Positions 1 through 6,260 of a DNA stretch of 7,033 nucleotides are shown here, piece after piece. How positions within the stretch are numbered: the stretch's first letter is position 1; every line of letters begins with the position of its first letter. The stretch is taken from positions 1-7,033 of the forward strand of contig CAYVQU010000236.1 in assembly GCA_964453155.1 (NCBI GenBank), given 5' to 3'. The DNA comes from CAYVQU01 sp964453155. GTDB taxonomy: Bacteria; Chloroflexota; Anaerolineae; Anaerolineales; UBA11858. The translations under genes were made by a program, and so were the position numbers. Under the pieces are notes generated by a model that did not search any database, had not been told where the DNA came from, and worked only from the letters and a program-made list of their open reading frames with translations.

Positions 1-77
1 TTATCAGGTTTTGCCTTGTTTTTCAACTCCTATTTATTTTTCGGATAGGTTCTAAGTACAAACCGAAATCTGCTAAG

Positions 78-126
78 GCTGTGCGGTTTAGCGCGTTGAT
101 GTTTAACTTACCACCAACCGCACAGC
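78..126 (-). repeat. Hairpin-forming inverted repeat just after the permease stop codon
   Basis: An exact 11-base inverted repeat (GCTGTGCGGTT at 78-88 and AACCGCACAGC at 116-126) is separated by 27 bases. It begins two bases past the TGA stop of the permease gene when read on the minus strand. It could help end the operon transcript or protect the 3' end of the mRNA, but no run of T follows the stem on the minus strand, so it is not a typical intrinsic terminator. A dispersed intergenic repeat is the other reading. The remaining bases 1-77 are AT-rich; I see only a weak CCTAT/ATAGG inverted repeat there (29-49) and no gene. Confidence 0.6.
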
Positions 127-128
127 AC

Positions 129-2546
129 TCACTCATACGCAAGAACTTCATTAATCGTCAACCGGGCCGCATTGCGGGCCGGCATAATACTGGCGATGAT
201 CGACAGCACGATGATGACGCCTAACCAAATGGTAATTCCAGTGGGGGTAAAGTGCAGATCAAAAGTGGATCCCGACATCGTCTGCCCGATAATTTCGAGT
301 AAGGCGTTACTGATGGGGAACGAGACCCCAATTGCCAGCAGCCAGGTGATCAGGCCAATGACCAACCCCTCGATGATGACCGATTGCATGATGACAAAGT
401 CAACCGCCCCGATGGTCCGCATCACGCCGATTTCGCGGGTGCGCTCTAAAACGTTGATGCTCATCGTCCCCGTCAGGCCGATGCTGCCGACGAAGGCCGT
501 CAGGATCGCCATGATCATCAGGAAAATCACCAGGGTGTTGACCCCCAGCGAAGCGTTTTCGCGCATCACCTCCCCCAATTCCACGTTTTGGACCGCGTAG
601 CCTTTGTCGGCCAGATACTGGTCGATGTAGCGGTTCAGGGCCAGCAATTCGGCCCGCGATTCGACCGTCGCGATCAACCGGAAGGAGTTCGCCTGATTAG
701 GCAAATCGATCTTTTCGGAAATATAGCCAAAATCAGCGTAAGCCATCGGGTCGCCGAACATGTCCACGTAGCGATAGACTCCTACCACTTCCCATTCTTC
801 GACCCGGTTGCCATCCAGCTCCACTCGCAAGCTGTCGCCGATCTGCAAGTCGGGGTAGTGGGGATAAATCGTGTCGGAGATCACCATCGCCTTCCCCTCG
901 CCAGGGTGCAACCAGCGACCGGCGATCATATCGGGCTGCAGGAGTTGGGAGCCGTCCGGGGGTGTGACGACTGTCAGGCCAACGACCACTTCATCGTTGG
1001 TGTCCACAATATCCCCACTGGCTCCACCCCAGCCCTCCACACCGTTGACCCCCGGAATTCCGCCCAAATCCCGTTCCACTTTGCTGACATTGTACGGCTG
1101 GCTGAACGTAATGGTCACATCGCCCATAAAATGCGTCATGAGTTGGTCCAAAACCCGGTTCATCGAGCTGCGAACGTTGAAGACGGCTACGAACACGGCC
1201 CCCGCGATTGTCAGGGTGAAAATGGTCAGGACCAACCGGCCTTTTTTGCGGAACGTGTTGCGGATCGACATCAGAATCGGGCGCGAAACCCAACGGATCC
1301 AGGCGCCACTGCGGGCCAAGAAGCTCTGACTTTGCGATTGGTTGCCGGGTCGATAGTTACTGATCGCCCGCCGAACGTTGGTCCGGGCCCCCTTGTTGAC
1401 GGGGAAAAACCCGGCCCCAAGGGGGATCGCGAACGCCAAAATGGACTGCACCACCACCGCGGCTGGAATGAATCGGAACCCCTGAAGCTGCGCCCCCATC
1501 AAATTAGCCATAAACGCCGACAAGCGATACCCGGCCAGGCTCCCCAACGGCACCGCGATGACCAGCGCGATCAAACCGTAAATCGTGATCAGGAGCAGGT
1601 ACATCCCCAAAATCTGGAAACTACGCCCACCGACCAACTTCATCACCCCGATCTGACGCAATTGCTGAGTAAGCAGGGCGTTGAGAGTGTTGACGATCAG
1701 CGAACTGCTCAAGATCATGATCAACCCACCCAGCGCGCCCAAAACCCCCATGATCGCCAGCAGCGATTCCGACATCGGATGTTCGTCAGAACGAGCCTCT
1801 TCGACCCGGTAGATATTGCGGTTGTTGCGCTCGACTCGCTCTTCGATTAAATCGGCCGTGTAGGCGATTAGGGCCTCGCGGCTGCCATCGCCCTCCACGG
1901 TGACCAATATGCGGTTAAGGTTGGAACCCAATCCCAACGACCGAATTGTATTCAGGTTGACGAAGGCATTACTTGCCGAATTTGGGTCTGGGCGGGTCGT
2001 CGTTTGGTCAGACACCAACCCAACGACAGTCAAATTGTGAGTGGACCCATCAGGAAGTTCGATCTCGATCACATCATCGACCTTAAATCCCGTAAAGTTG
2101 ACCATATCTTCGCTGATGACGACTTCATCGTTGCCAGGGATGCCTACCCCCGCTTTCAACCCCAACTGATTGATCGGGCTATGGGCCAAATTCCTCACCC
2201 CGACCAGGGTCAATCCTTGCCAGGTTTCGGCGCCGCGGCGGGCCCGAATTTTAATGATCCGGCGGCCTTCGGCCTCCTCAACTCCCGGCACCTTCGCGAT
2301 CACCCGCACAAAATCTTCGTTAAAGGGGTCGGTCCAAATCTCGATATTGGCCGGATTCGCTAAGGCATAGGTCAGGTTGATATCTTCCTGAAGGATGTTA
2401 AAAGCCGTGATGATCATCCCCACCGCAAACACCCCGACCGCAATCGAGGCCACCACCAGAAGCGTCCGAGTTTTATCGCCCCACAAATCGGAAAAAACTT
2501 TGCTCCAGCGAGGTTTGAGTAAATTGGGTTTGACTGTAGTTCCCAT
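129..2546 (-). CDS. ABC transporter permease with two FtsX/MacB-type halves
   Basis: This is the membrane subunit of an efflux-type ABC transporter. From the upstream TTG at 2579 the reading frame gives 816 residues; from the preferred ATG at 2546 it gives 805. Residue numbers here use the longer form. Hydrophobic segments lie near 39-61, 271-295, 322-349, 371-392, 448-469, 681-707, 731-757 and 779-800. The two long stretches between segments 1-2 and 5-6 fit MacB-type extracytoplasmic domains. Each half carries the FtsX coupling region: QLRQIGVMKLVGG near 306-318 and ERTREIGVMRTIGA near 712-725. The C-terminus (PARNAARLTINEVLAYE) is typical of the family. The protein is a tandem duplication of a four-helix MacB-like permease, so one chain may form the whole membrane pore. 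The ATG is preferred because the TTG lies inside an intergenic palindrome, although a GGTGA sits 6 bases before the TTG and the ATG lacks a clear ribosome site. The gene is third in the operon, 82 bases after the ATPase gene. Substrate cannot be told from sequence. Confidence 0.93.
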   Translation of the reverse strand: MGTTVKPNLLKPRWSKVFSDLWGDKTRTLLVVASIAVGVFAVGMIITAFNILQEDINLTYALANPANIEIWTDPFNEDFVRVIAKVPGVEEAEGRRIIKIRARRGAETWQGLTLVGVRNLAHSPINQLGLKAGVGIPGNDEVVISEDMVNFTGFKVDDVIEIELPDGSTHNLTVVGLVSDQTTTRPDPNSASNAFVNLNTIRSLGLGSNLNRILVTVEGDGSREALIAYTADLIEERVERNNRNIYRVEEARSDEHPMSESLLAIMGVLGALGGLIMILSSSLIVNTLNALLTQQLRQIGVMKLVGGRSFQILGMYLLLITIYGLIALVIAVPLGSLAGYRLSAFMANLMGAQLQGFRFIPAAVVVQSILAFAIPLGAGFFPVNKGARTNVRRAISNYRPGNQSQSQSFLARSGAWIRWVSRPILMSIRNTFRKKGRLVLTIFTLTIAGAVFVAVFNVRSSMNRVLDQLMTHFMGDVTITFSQPYNVSKVERDLGGIPGVNGVEGWGGASGDIVDTNDEVVVGLTVVTPPDGSQLLQPDMIAGRWLHPGEGKAMVISDTIYPHYPDLQIGDSLRVELDGNRVEEWEVVGVYRYVDMFGDPMAYADFGYISEKIDLPNQANSFRLIATVESRAELLALNRYIDQYLADKGYAVQNVELGEVMRENASLGVNTLVIFLMIMAILTAFVGSIGLTGTMSINVLERTREIGVMRTIGAVDFVIMQSVIIEGLVIGLITWLLAIGVSFPISNALLEIIGQTMSGSTFDLHFTPTGITIWLGVIIVLSIIASIMPARNAARLTINEVLAYE

Positions 2547-2555
2547 AAATAGTTG

Positions 2556-2622
2556 CACGCCAAGCCCCAAAGTCGCCAAGTTTTTTCACCTATAAATCTT
2601 TGCGCCTGAGCGTCTTGGCGTG
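2556..2622. repeat. Imperfect intergenic palindrome between ATPase and permease genes
   Basis: Arms at 2556-2580 and 2598-2622 are inverted copies matching at 19 of 25 positions, including an exact outer CACGCCAAG/CTTGGCGTG, around a 17-base loop. In the minus-strand transcript it would fold between the stop of the ATPase gene and the ATG of the permease gene. The loop holds AGGTGAAAAAAC, and the adjoining arm starts with TTG in frame with the permease. The motif style (CGCCAAG, CGCAAAG) resembles dispersed intergenic repeats of environmental bacteria. That family link is from memory and was not tested here. Confidence 0.7.
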
Positions 2623-2628
2623 AGGTAA

Positions 2629-4596
2629 TTAAATATCTGTTTGTCGACGCTGTTGGTTTTCAGCCCGGCGAGAGGCCGCGACATCTTCGAGATTGCCGCG
2701 GGTCAGTGGAGAGCCGTCGATCATCGCAAAGAACACGCTTTTGGGCAGCACCGCGACTTCGGCCCCATTTTTCGCGGCCCGCACACTGGCAATGGAATCC
2801 CCACCTTGAGTGAGTTCGACTTCACCGAAGAACTGCCCTGGTCCCAGGCAAGCCAGACTCATCTCGTTGGCCTCTCCCGCATTAGTGACGATTTCAACTT
2901 GCCCGGTTTCGATCATAAAGAAATTCTCGACTGCTTTACCCTGTTGTAAGATGGTATCCAGGGGGCCATAATCTCGCTTTTGAGCCTGTTTGGTAGCCGC
3001 CAGCATTTGAGGATGCGATAGGAACGGCAGGGCGCGCGCCACCGCCTGATCGATGATCTCACCATCCGACAGAATAATCGTTTGGTCGGTGCGCTGGGTG
3101 ATCGAGGGGTCATGGGTCACGATCAGGATGGTTTTCCCTTGCGCCGCTAACTGCTCGAAAATGTTCAAGACATTCTCAGCCGATTTGGAGTCCAAGTTGC
3201 CGGTCGGCTCGTCGGCCAGGATGATGGAGGGGTCGGTGGCCAAGGCCCGGGCGATGGCCGCACTTTGCTGCTGACCGCTCGAAACTGAAGCCGGAAGTTT
3301 ATGAGCTGAATCTTCCAAGCCAACCATTTTGAGAAGTTCCATGGCCCGATCTGGCCGCTCGTAAAATGGATAGACCTTACAGTAATCCATTGGCAGCATG
3401 GTGTTTTCCAGGAGGGTCAGGGTCGGCAGCAACTGAAAAAACTGAAAGACCACGCCCATATTTTTACCGCGCCACAGAGCCCGCTGACTCTCCGTCATCT
3501 CGTAAATTTTCTCGCCGCCTACAATCACTTCACCCGCGGTGGGGTGGTCGATTCCGGTGACCATGTTTAATAGCGTTGATTTACCACAGCCCGATTTCCC
3601 GACGATGGAGATAAACTGACCGTAATTCAACTGCATTGAGACATTTTTCAGGGCCACGAATTTCCCGGCCGCGTTTTCGTAAATTTTATCGACGCCGCGC
3701 AAGATGATGGCGGGGTGTTCCGAGTGGCGGGGTGTGGGTTGCGCGTCAGGTTCGGAGCGGGTTACGCTGGTTGGTAGGCTGGGAGTATCCACGTCAGTTA
3801 TATCTCCGGCCTGAAAATCTTCCCCTGCTTCGAAAGTATCAGCGGATGAGACCAATCCGGGGCCATTTTGGGGTGGATCGCCCACTACACCATCGATGAT
3901 GTGCAGCCGCCGCGAGAACCGTGGGGCCAGGCTTTCATCGTGGGTCACCATCACGATGGTTTTGCCTTGTTCCACCAATTTCTCAAAGATTTTGAAAATT
4001 GTCTCCGCTGTAACAGAATCCAAGTTACCAGTAGGTTCATCCGCTATGATCAAGGGCGGATCGTTGATGAGGGCCCGGGCAATAGCGACCCGCTGCTTCT
4101 GTCCCCCTGAAATATGGGCCGGGATTTTGTAGGCATGTTCAACGATATCAACCAGTTCCAACAATTCCAAAGCGCGTTGTTTGCTCACCCGCGGCCGGTA
4201 GCTGCCCAAAAAGTCGGGCGGCAGCATAACGTTATCCACTAAATTCAGGGAGGGCATTAACTCGAAAGATTGATACACAATCCCCAAATTCTCCCCTCGC
4301 CAGCGAGCCAATTTGTCCTCGTTTAAAGTATGGATCGGCATTGGGGCTGGCTTGGAACCATTCTGGACACCGTAGAACACGACCTCTCCCGAGGTCAACT
4401 CGCTGACACCTGCGATCATATTTAGCAGGGTCGTTTTTCCAGCCCCTGATTTTCCGGTGATTCCTAAAAACTCACCGGGTTCGATGTCGAGACTCACATC
4501 TTTCAAAGCCAGGAACGGTCCCTCGCCAGTAACGTAGGCTTTGACGACCTCCTTGAGTTGGATAAGGGGGGATGGAGTGCTTGTATTTTGGGTCAT
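2629..4596 (-). CDS. ABC transporter ATPase: two nucleotide-binding domains fused to a cyclic-nucleotide-binding-fold domain
   Basis: This cytoplasmic energy-coupling subunit has two MacB/LolD-type ABC domains in one chain. Numbering is from an upstream TTG at 4602 (657 residues); the ATG two codons later (4596) is taken as start, with only a weak GGA as ribosome site. Domain 1 (about 13-240) has Walker A GKSGAGKT at 50-57, Q-loop Gln111, signature ISGGQ at 164-168, Walker B ending DE at 188-189 and switch His221. A hydrophilic linker spans about 241-297. Domain 2 (about 298-515) has Walker A GKSGCGKS at 335-342, Gln387, signature VSSGQ at 440-444 (usual LSGGQ), DE at 464-465 and His497. Residues 545-640 resemble a cNMP-binding domain, with FGEVEL at 592-597 and ASVRA at 605-609. 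The position that usually holds the phosphate-contacting Arg appears to be Ser603, so cAMP binding is doubtful. The gene lies between adaptor and permease genes, which indicates that it drives that permease. Confidence 0.94.
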   Translation of the reverse strand: MTQNTSTPSPLIQLKEVVKAYVTGEGPFLALKDVSLDIEPGEFLGITGKSGAGKTTLLNMIAGVSELTSGEVVFYGVQNGSKPAPMPIHTLNEDKLARWRGENLGIVYQSFELMPSLNLVDNVMLPPDFLGSYRPRVSKQRALELLELVDIVEHAYKIPAHISGGQKQRVAIARALINDPPLIIADEPTGNLDSVTAETIFKIFEKLVEQGKTIVMVTHDESLAPRFSRRLHIIDGVVGDPPQNGPGLVSSADTFEAGEDFQAGDITDVDTPSLPTSVTRSEPDAQPTPRHSEHPAIILRGVDKIYENAAGKFVALKNVSMQLNYGQFISIVGKSGCGKSTLLNMVTGIDHPTAGEVIVGGEKIYEMTESQRALWRGKNMGVVFQFFQLLPTLTLLENTMLPMDYCKVYPFYERPDRAMELLKMVGLEDSAHKLPASVSSGQQQSAAIARALATDPSIILADEPTGNLDSKSAENVLNIFEQLAAQGKTILIVTHDPSITQRTDQTIILSDGEIIDQAVARALPFLSHPQMLAATKQAQKRDYGPLDTILQQGKAVENFFMIETGQVEIVTNAGEANEMSLACLGPGQFFGEVELTQGGDSIASVRAAKNGAEVAVLPKSVFFAMIDGSPLTRGNLEDVAASRRAENQQRRQTDI

Positions 4597-4630
4597 AGGC
4601 AAGTCCAGGGAAAATAGGGACTAGTGTTCC

Positions 4631-4680
4631 GGGGTGAGGGTGGGCAAGCTCCATAATTGCGGAGCCCTAACCCTTCACCC
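4631..4680. repeat. GC-rich intergenic hairpin between adaptor and ATPase genes
   Basis: The arm at 4631-4652 (GGGGTGAGGGT then GGGCAAGCTCC) is imperfectly complementary to 4661-4680 (GGAGCCCTAA then CCCTTCACCC). The two arms flank an 8-base loop, ATAATTGC. It fills most of the 98-base gap between the adaptor stop and the ATPase start. In the minus-strand RNA it would make a strong but imperfect stem with no following U run, so read-through into the ATPase gene is expected. Possible roles are a processing or stability element that sets the ratio of adaptor to ATPase, or simply a dispersed repeat of the CCCTAACCC/CACCC type. Confidence 0.6.
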
Positions 4681-4694
4681 TTATCCCCTGCCCT

Positions 4695-6038
4695 TTATTC
4701 CAATTCAACATCCACAAAGGCCGTCATCCCCCAACGTAACTCTGCCGGGACTTCGTCCAGTTCGACGACGACGGTGTAGTTGACGCCGGAGCCTTCGGTG
4801 GCCTTGGGCGCAATGCTGGTGATGGTGCCATCAATGACGGCATCCGGCAAGGCATCGAAGGTCACAATGACCCGGTCCTGAACCGCCACTTGGGCCACAT
4901 CAATCTCACCCAGGTCCGTGGTCTCGACGTGCAGGTGTCCGAGATCGGCCAGGAGCAGGACGGGTTGACCGGGCGAAACGAATTCACTCTCATTGATGTT
5001 GAGTTCACCAATCGTCCCGCTGAAGGAAGCTACCAGTTCCAGGTCCGCCAGCGCCGCTTCGGCTGCCGCCAGTTGGGCCTTGGCATTCTCGATCCGGGCC
5101 TCCGCAATCGCCACATCATCGGGGTCCGGCCCCTGTGTGTACATCTCGTGGTCGGCCTGGGCATCGGCAATCAAGGCTTCCAAGACGGCAATATCACCGG
5201 GTTCAGGCCCCTGTTGGACCCGATCCCACTCGCGCTGAGCTTGGGCCAGTTGGGCCTGCGCCAGCAGCAGCTTGCCTTCTTCCGCATCAATATCCACTTG
5301 CCGCCCCGTCCCCTGCAGGTTGTTCAAGCGGCGGACCGCATCTTCATAGGCTTTCTCCGCCGTGGCTTTCTTGGCCAAGAAGTGGGCCCGCGTCAGGTTC
5401 GTCTCCGCTTTCTTCTCATGTTCTTCGAAGTCTTCGGTCGCTTTCTCCAGCGCATCTTCTGCCAAAATCACCTGGGCCTGGGCCGCATCAATGTCATACT
5501 GATTGGCCGTCGTCTGTTGGTAGCGGAAGTTCCGGTCGTAGGTGTCGATGGCCTTGTTGGCATCCGCAATCGCCTTCAGGGCCGCCGCTGCTTGCAAATC
5601 GAAGGCCAGCAGTTCTTCCAGTTGGACGGCGTAGTCTTCTTTGGCCTGCAGGGCTTGGGCCGCCAGAAGATCGGTGTTGTCATATAGTTGATCCAGGGCG
5701 TATTCGGCGTTGGCCAGTTCGAACTTGGCCGCTGAGACCGCCGCCTGCTGCTGTTCGGTCCCTTCCAGGCGCACCAGGACGTCGCCTTCACTTACTACAT
5801 CCCCCTTCTCGACCAATACTTCCTGCACCACTCCGCCGGTCTTGACCGACAGGTAGGCGCGCTGTTCGGGCACTACTTCGCCGGTAGCACTCACGATCGG
5901 CACAAATTCTTCAAAGACCGTCACTGCCTCGGCTTCCGCCGCTTCATCGCCACCAGGGGTAGGCAGTTCGCAGCTTGAAAGAGCCAACATTAGCGCTAGG
6001 GCTAAAATTGCCAATATCCATATTTTCTTGTTTCTCAT
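4695..6038 (-). CDS. Lipoprotein membrane-fusion (HlyD/MacA-type) adaptor subunit
   Basis: This 447-residue adaptor would sit outside the cytoplasmic membrane and connect to the permease. The N-terminus has Lys/Arg residues, a hydrophobic stretch at 6-20 and a lipobox LSSC at 20-23, so Cys23 should be lipid-modified after signal peptidase II cleavage. A first lipoyl half-motif (about 65-92, with GGVVQEVLVEKGDVVSEGD) and a second (about 335-366, SGTIGELNINESEFVSPGQ) flank a long Ala/Gln/Glu-rich coiled coil (about 93-333). A beta-barrel and membrane-proximal region follows (about 368-447). Inside the coiled coil a QGPxPxD motif recurs at 276 and 302. The start is secure: AGGAG lies 6 bases before the ATG. 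It is the first gene of the operon, followed 98 bases later by the ATPase gene. The family works with MacB-like or RND pumps; no outer-membrane channel gene is present here. Confidence 0.94.
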   Translation of the reverse strand: MRNKKIWILAILALALMLALSSCELPTPGGDEAAEAEAVTVFEEFVPIVSATGEVVPEQRAYLSVKTGGVVQEVLVEKGDVVSEGDVLVRLEGTEQQQAAVSAAKFELANAEYALDQLYDNTDLLAAQALQAKEDYAVQLEELLAFDLQAAAALKAIADANKAIDTYDRNFRYQQTTANQYDIDAAQAQVILAEDALEKATEDFEEHEKKAETNLTRAHFLAKKATAEKAYEDAVRRLNNLQGTGRQVDIDAEEGKLLLAQAQLAQAQREWDRVQQGPEPGDIAVLEALIADAQADHEMYTQGPDPDDVAIAEARIENAKAQLAAAEAALADLELVASFSGTIGELNINESEFVSPGQPVLLLADLGHLHVETTDLGEIDVAQVAVQDRVIVTFDALPDAVIDGTITSIAPKATEGSGVNYTVVVELDEVPAELRWGMTAFVDVELE

Positions 6039-6044
6039 GTTTTT

Positions 6045-6049
6045 CTCCT
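6045..6049 (-). promoter_or_regulatory. Ribosome binding site of the adaptor gene
   Basis: On the minus strand AGGAG is followed by AAAAAC and then the ATG at 6038. It is the best Shine-Dalgarno match in the operon and fixes the adaptor start. The two downstream genes have much weaker sites, which would fit a higher yield of adaptor. Confidence 0.85.
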
Positions 6050-6080
6050 AAAAAACGTTAAAACATTCAACGTTCCAACG
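6050..6080 (-). repeat. Short tandem CGTTGGAA-like repeat in the operon leader
   Basis: Read on the minus strand, 6080 to 6050 divides into CGTTGGAA, CGTTGAAT, GTTTTAA and CGTTTTTT. These are degenerate units of 7-8 bases that include two AACGTT palindromes (6054-6059 and 6069-6074). The tract abuts the ribosome binding site of the adaptor gene. It looks like the remnant of an intergenic repeat; a role in translation control is possible but not shown. Confidence 0.45.
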
Positions 6081-6124
6081 CTGTTATTCACATCGGATTA
6101 CTTTTCTACAATCATCCCAGGTTT

Positions 6125-6180
6125 AGGGTTTCAAGTTGCAGGTCAATGTTCGCAATCTGATACCTGTAACCTGCGACCTG
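6125..6180. repeat. Imperfect inverted repeat of CAGGT-type units in the operon leader
   Basis: The arm at 6125-6143 (ending CAAGTTGCAGGT) and the arm at 6162-6180 (ACCTGTAACCTGCGACCTG) are inverted copies matching at 13 of 19 positions around an 18-base loop. Units of about seven bases (ACCTGTA, ACCTGCG, ACCTG) repeat within the right arm. It lies downstream of the predicted operon promoter, so it would be part of the adaptor mRNA leader. Confidence 0.5.
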
Positions 6181-6185
6181 GAATT

Positions 6186-6215
6186 TTCACGTAGTGGCGC
6201 ACAGTATGCCATAAT
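6186..6215 (+). promoter_or_regulatory. Candidate sigma70-type promoter for the TetR gene
   Basis: A -10 box CATAAT (6210-6215) is preceded by an extended TG (TGC). A weaker -35, TTCACG (6186-6191), lies 18 bases upstream. Transcription would start near 6222, giving a leader of about 39 bases before the ATG at 6261. The -35 has only four matches to consensus, so this is less certain than the opposing promoter. Confidence 0.45.
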
Positions 6216-6225
6216 GCGCAACACT
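6193..6225. promoter_or_regulatory. Candidate TetR operator overlapping both divergent promoters
   Basis: AGTGGCGCA (6193-6201) and TGCGCAACACT (6215-6225) form an interrupted palindrome with exact GCGCA/TGCGC cores 13 bases apart, centred near 6208. It lies over the -10 box and spacer of the operon promoter and the -10 box of the regulator promoter. A dimeric regulator bound here would block both. The link to the TetR protein rests on position and symmetry only. Confidence 0.45.
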
Positions 6226-6231
6226 TGTCAA
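6203..6231 (-). promoter_or_regulatory. Sigma70-type promoter of the transporter operon
   Basis: Read on the minus strand, a perfect -35 TTGACA (6231-6226) is followed by a 17-base spacer and CATACT (6208-6203) as -10, with an extended TGG just before it. Transcription should begin near 6196, leaving a leader of about 158 bases before the adaptor ATG. This leader contains both repeat tracts at 6125-6180 and 6050-6080. Confidence 0.65.
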
Positions 6232-6260
6232 TATCAAGAATTTAGATTATTATTATTTTC

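Noticed and set aside
78..126. Integron attC-like site
   Set aside because: The palindrome and a GTTTAAC in the loop suggested it, but the conserved outer core sites are not arranged as in attC and there is no integrase or cassette array here.
588..1850. Long open frame of 420 codons on the plus strand
   Set aside because: It lies antisense to the permease gene, has no recognisable domain and a biased Arg/Gln/Pro/His composition typical of a shadow frame opposite a GC-rich gene.
4890..5845. Two overlapping plus-strand open frames of 265 and 236 codons
   Set aside because: Both are antisense to the adaptor coiled coil; their Pro/Arg/Ser- or Gly/Leu/Arg-rich composition mirrors the Ala/Gln-rich helix on the other strand. 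No domain or ribosome site was seen.
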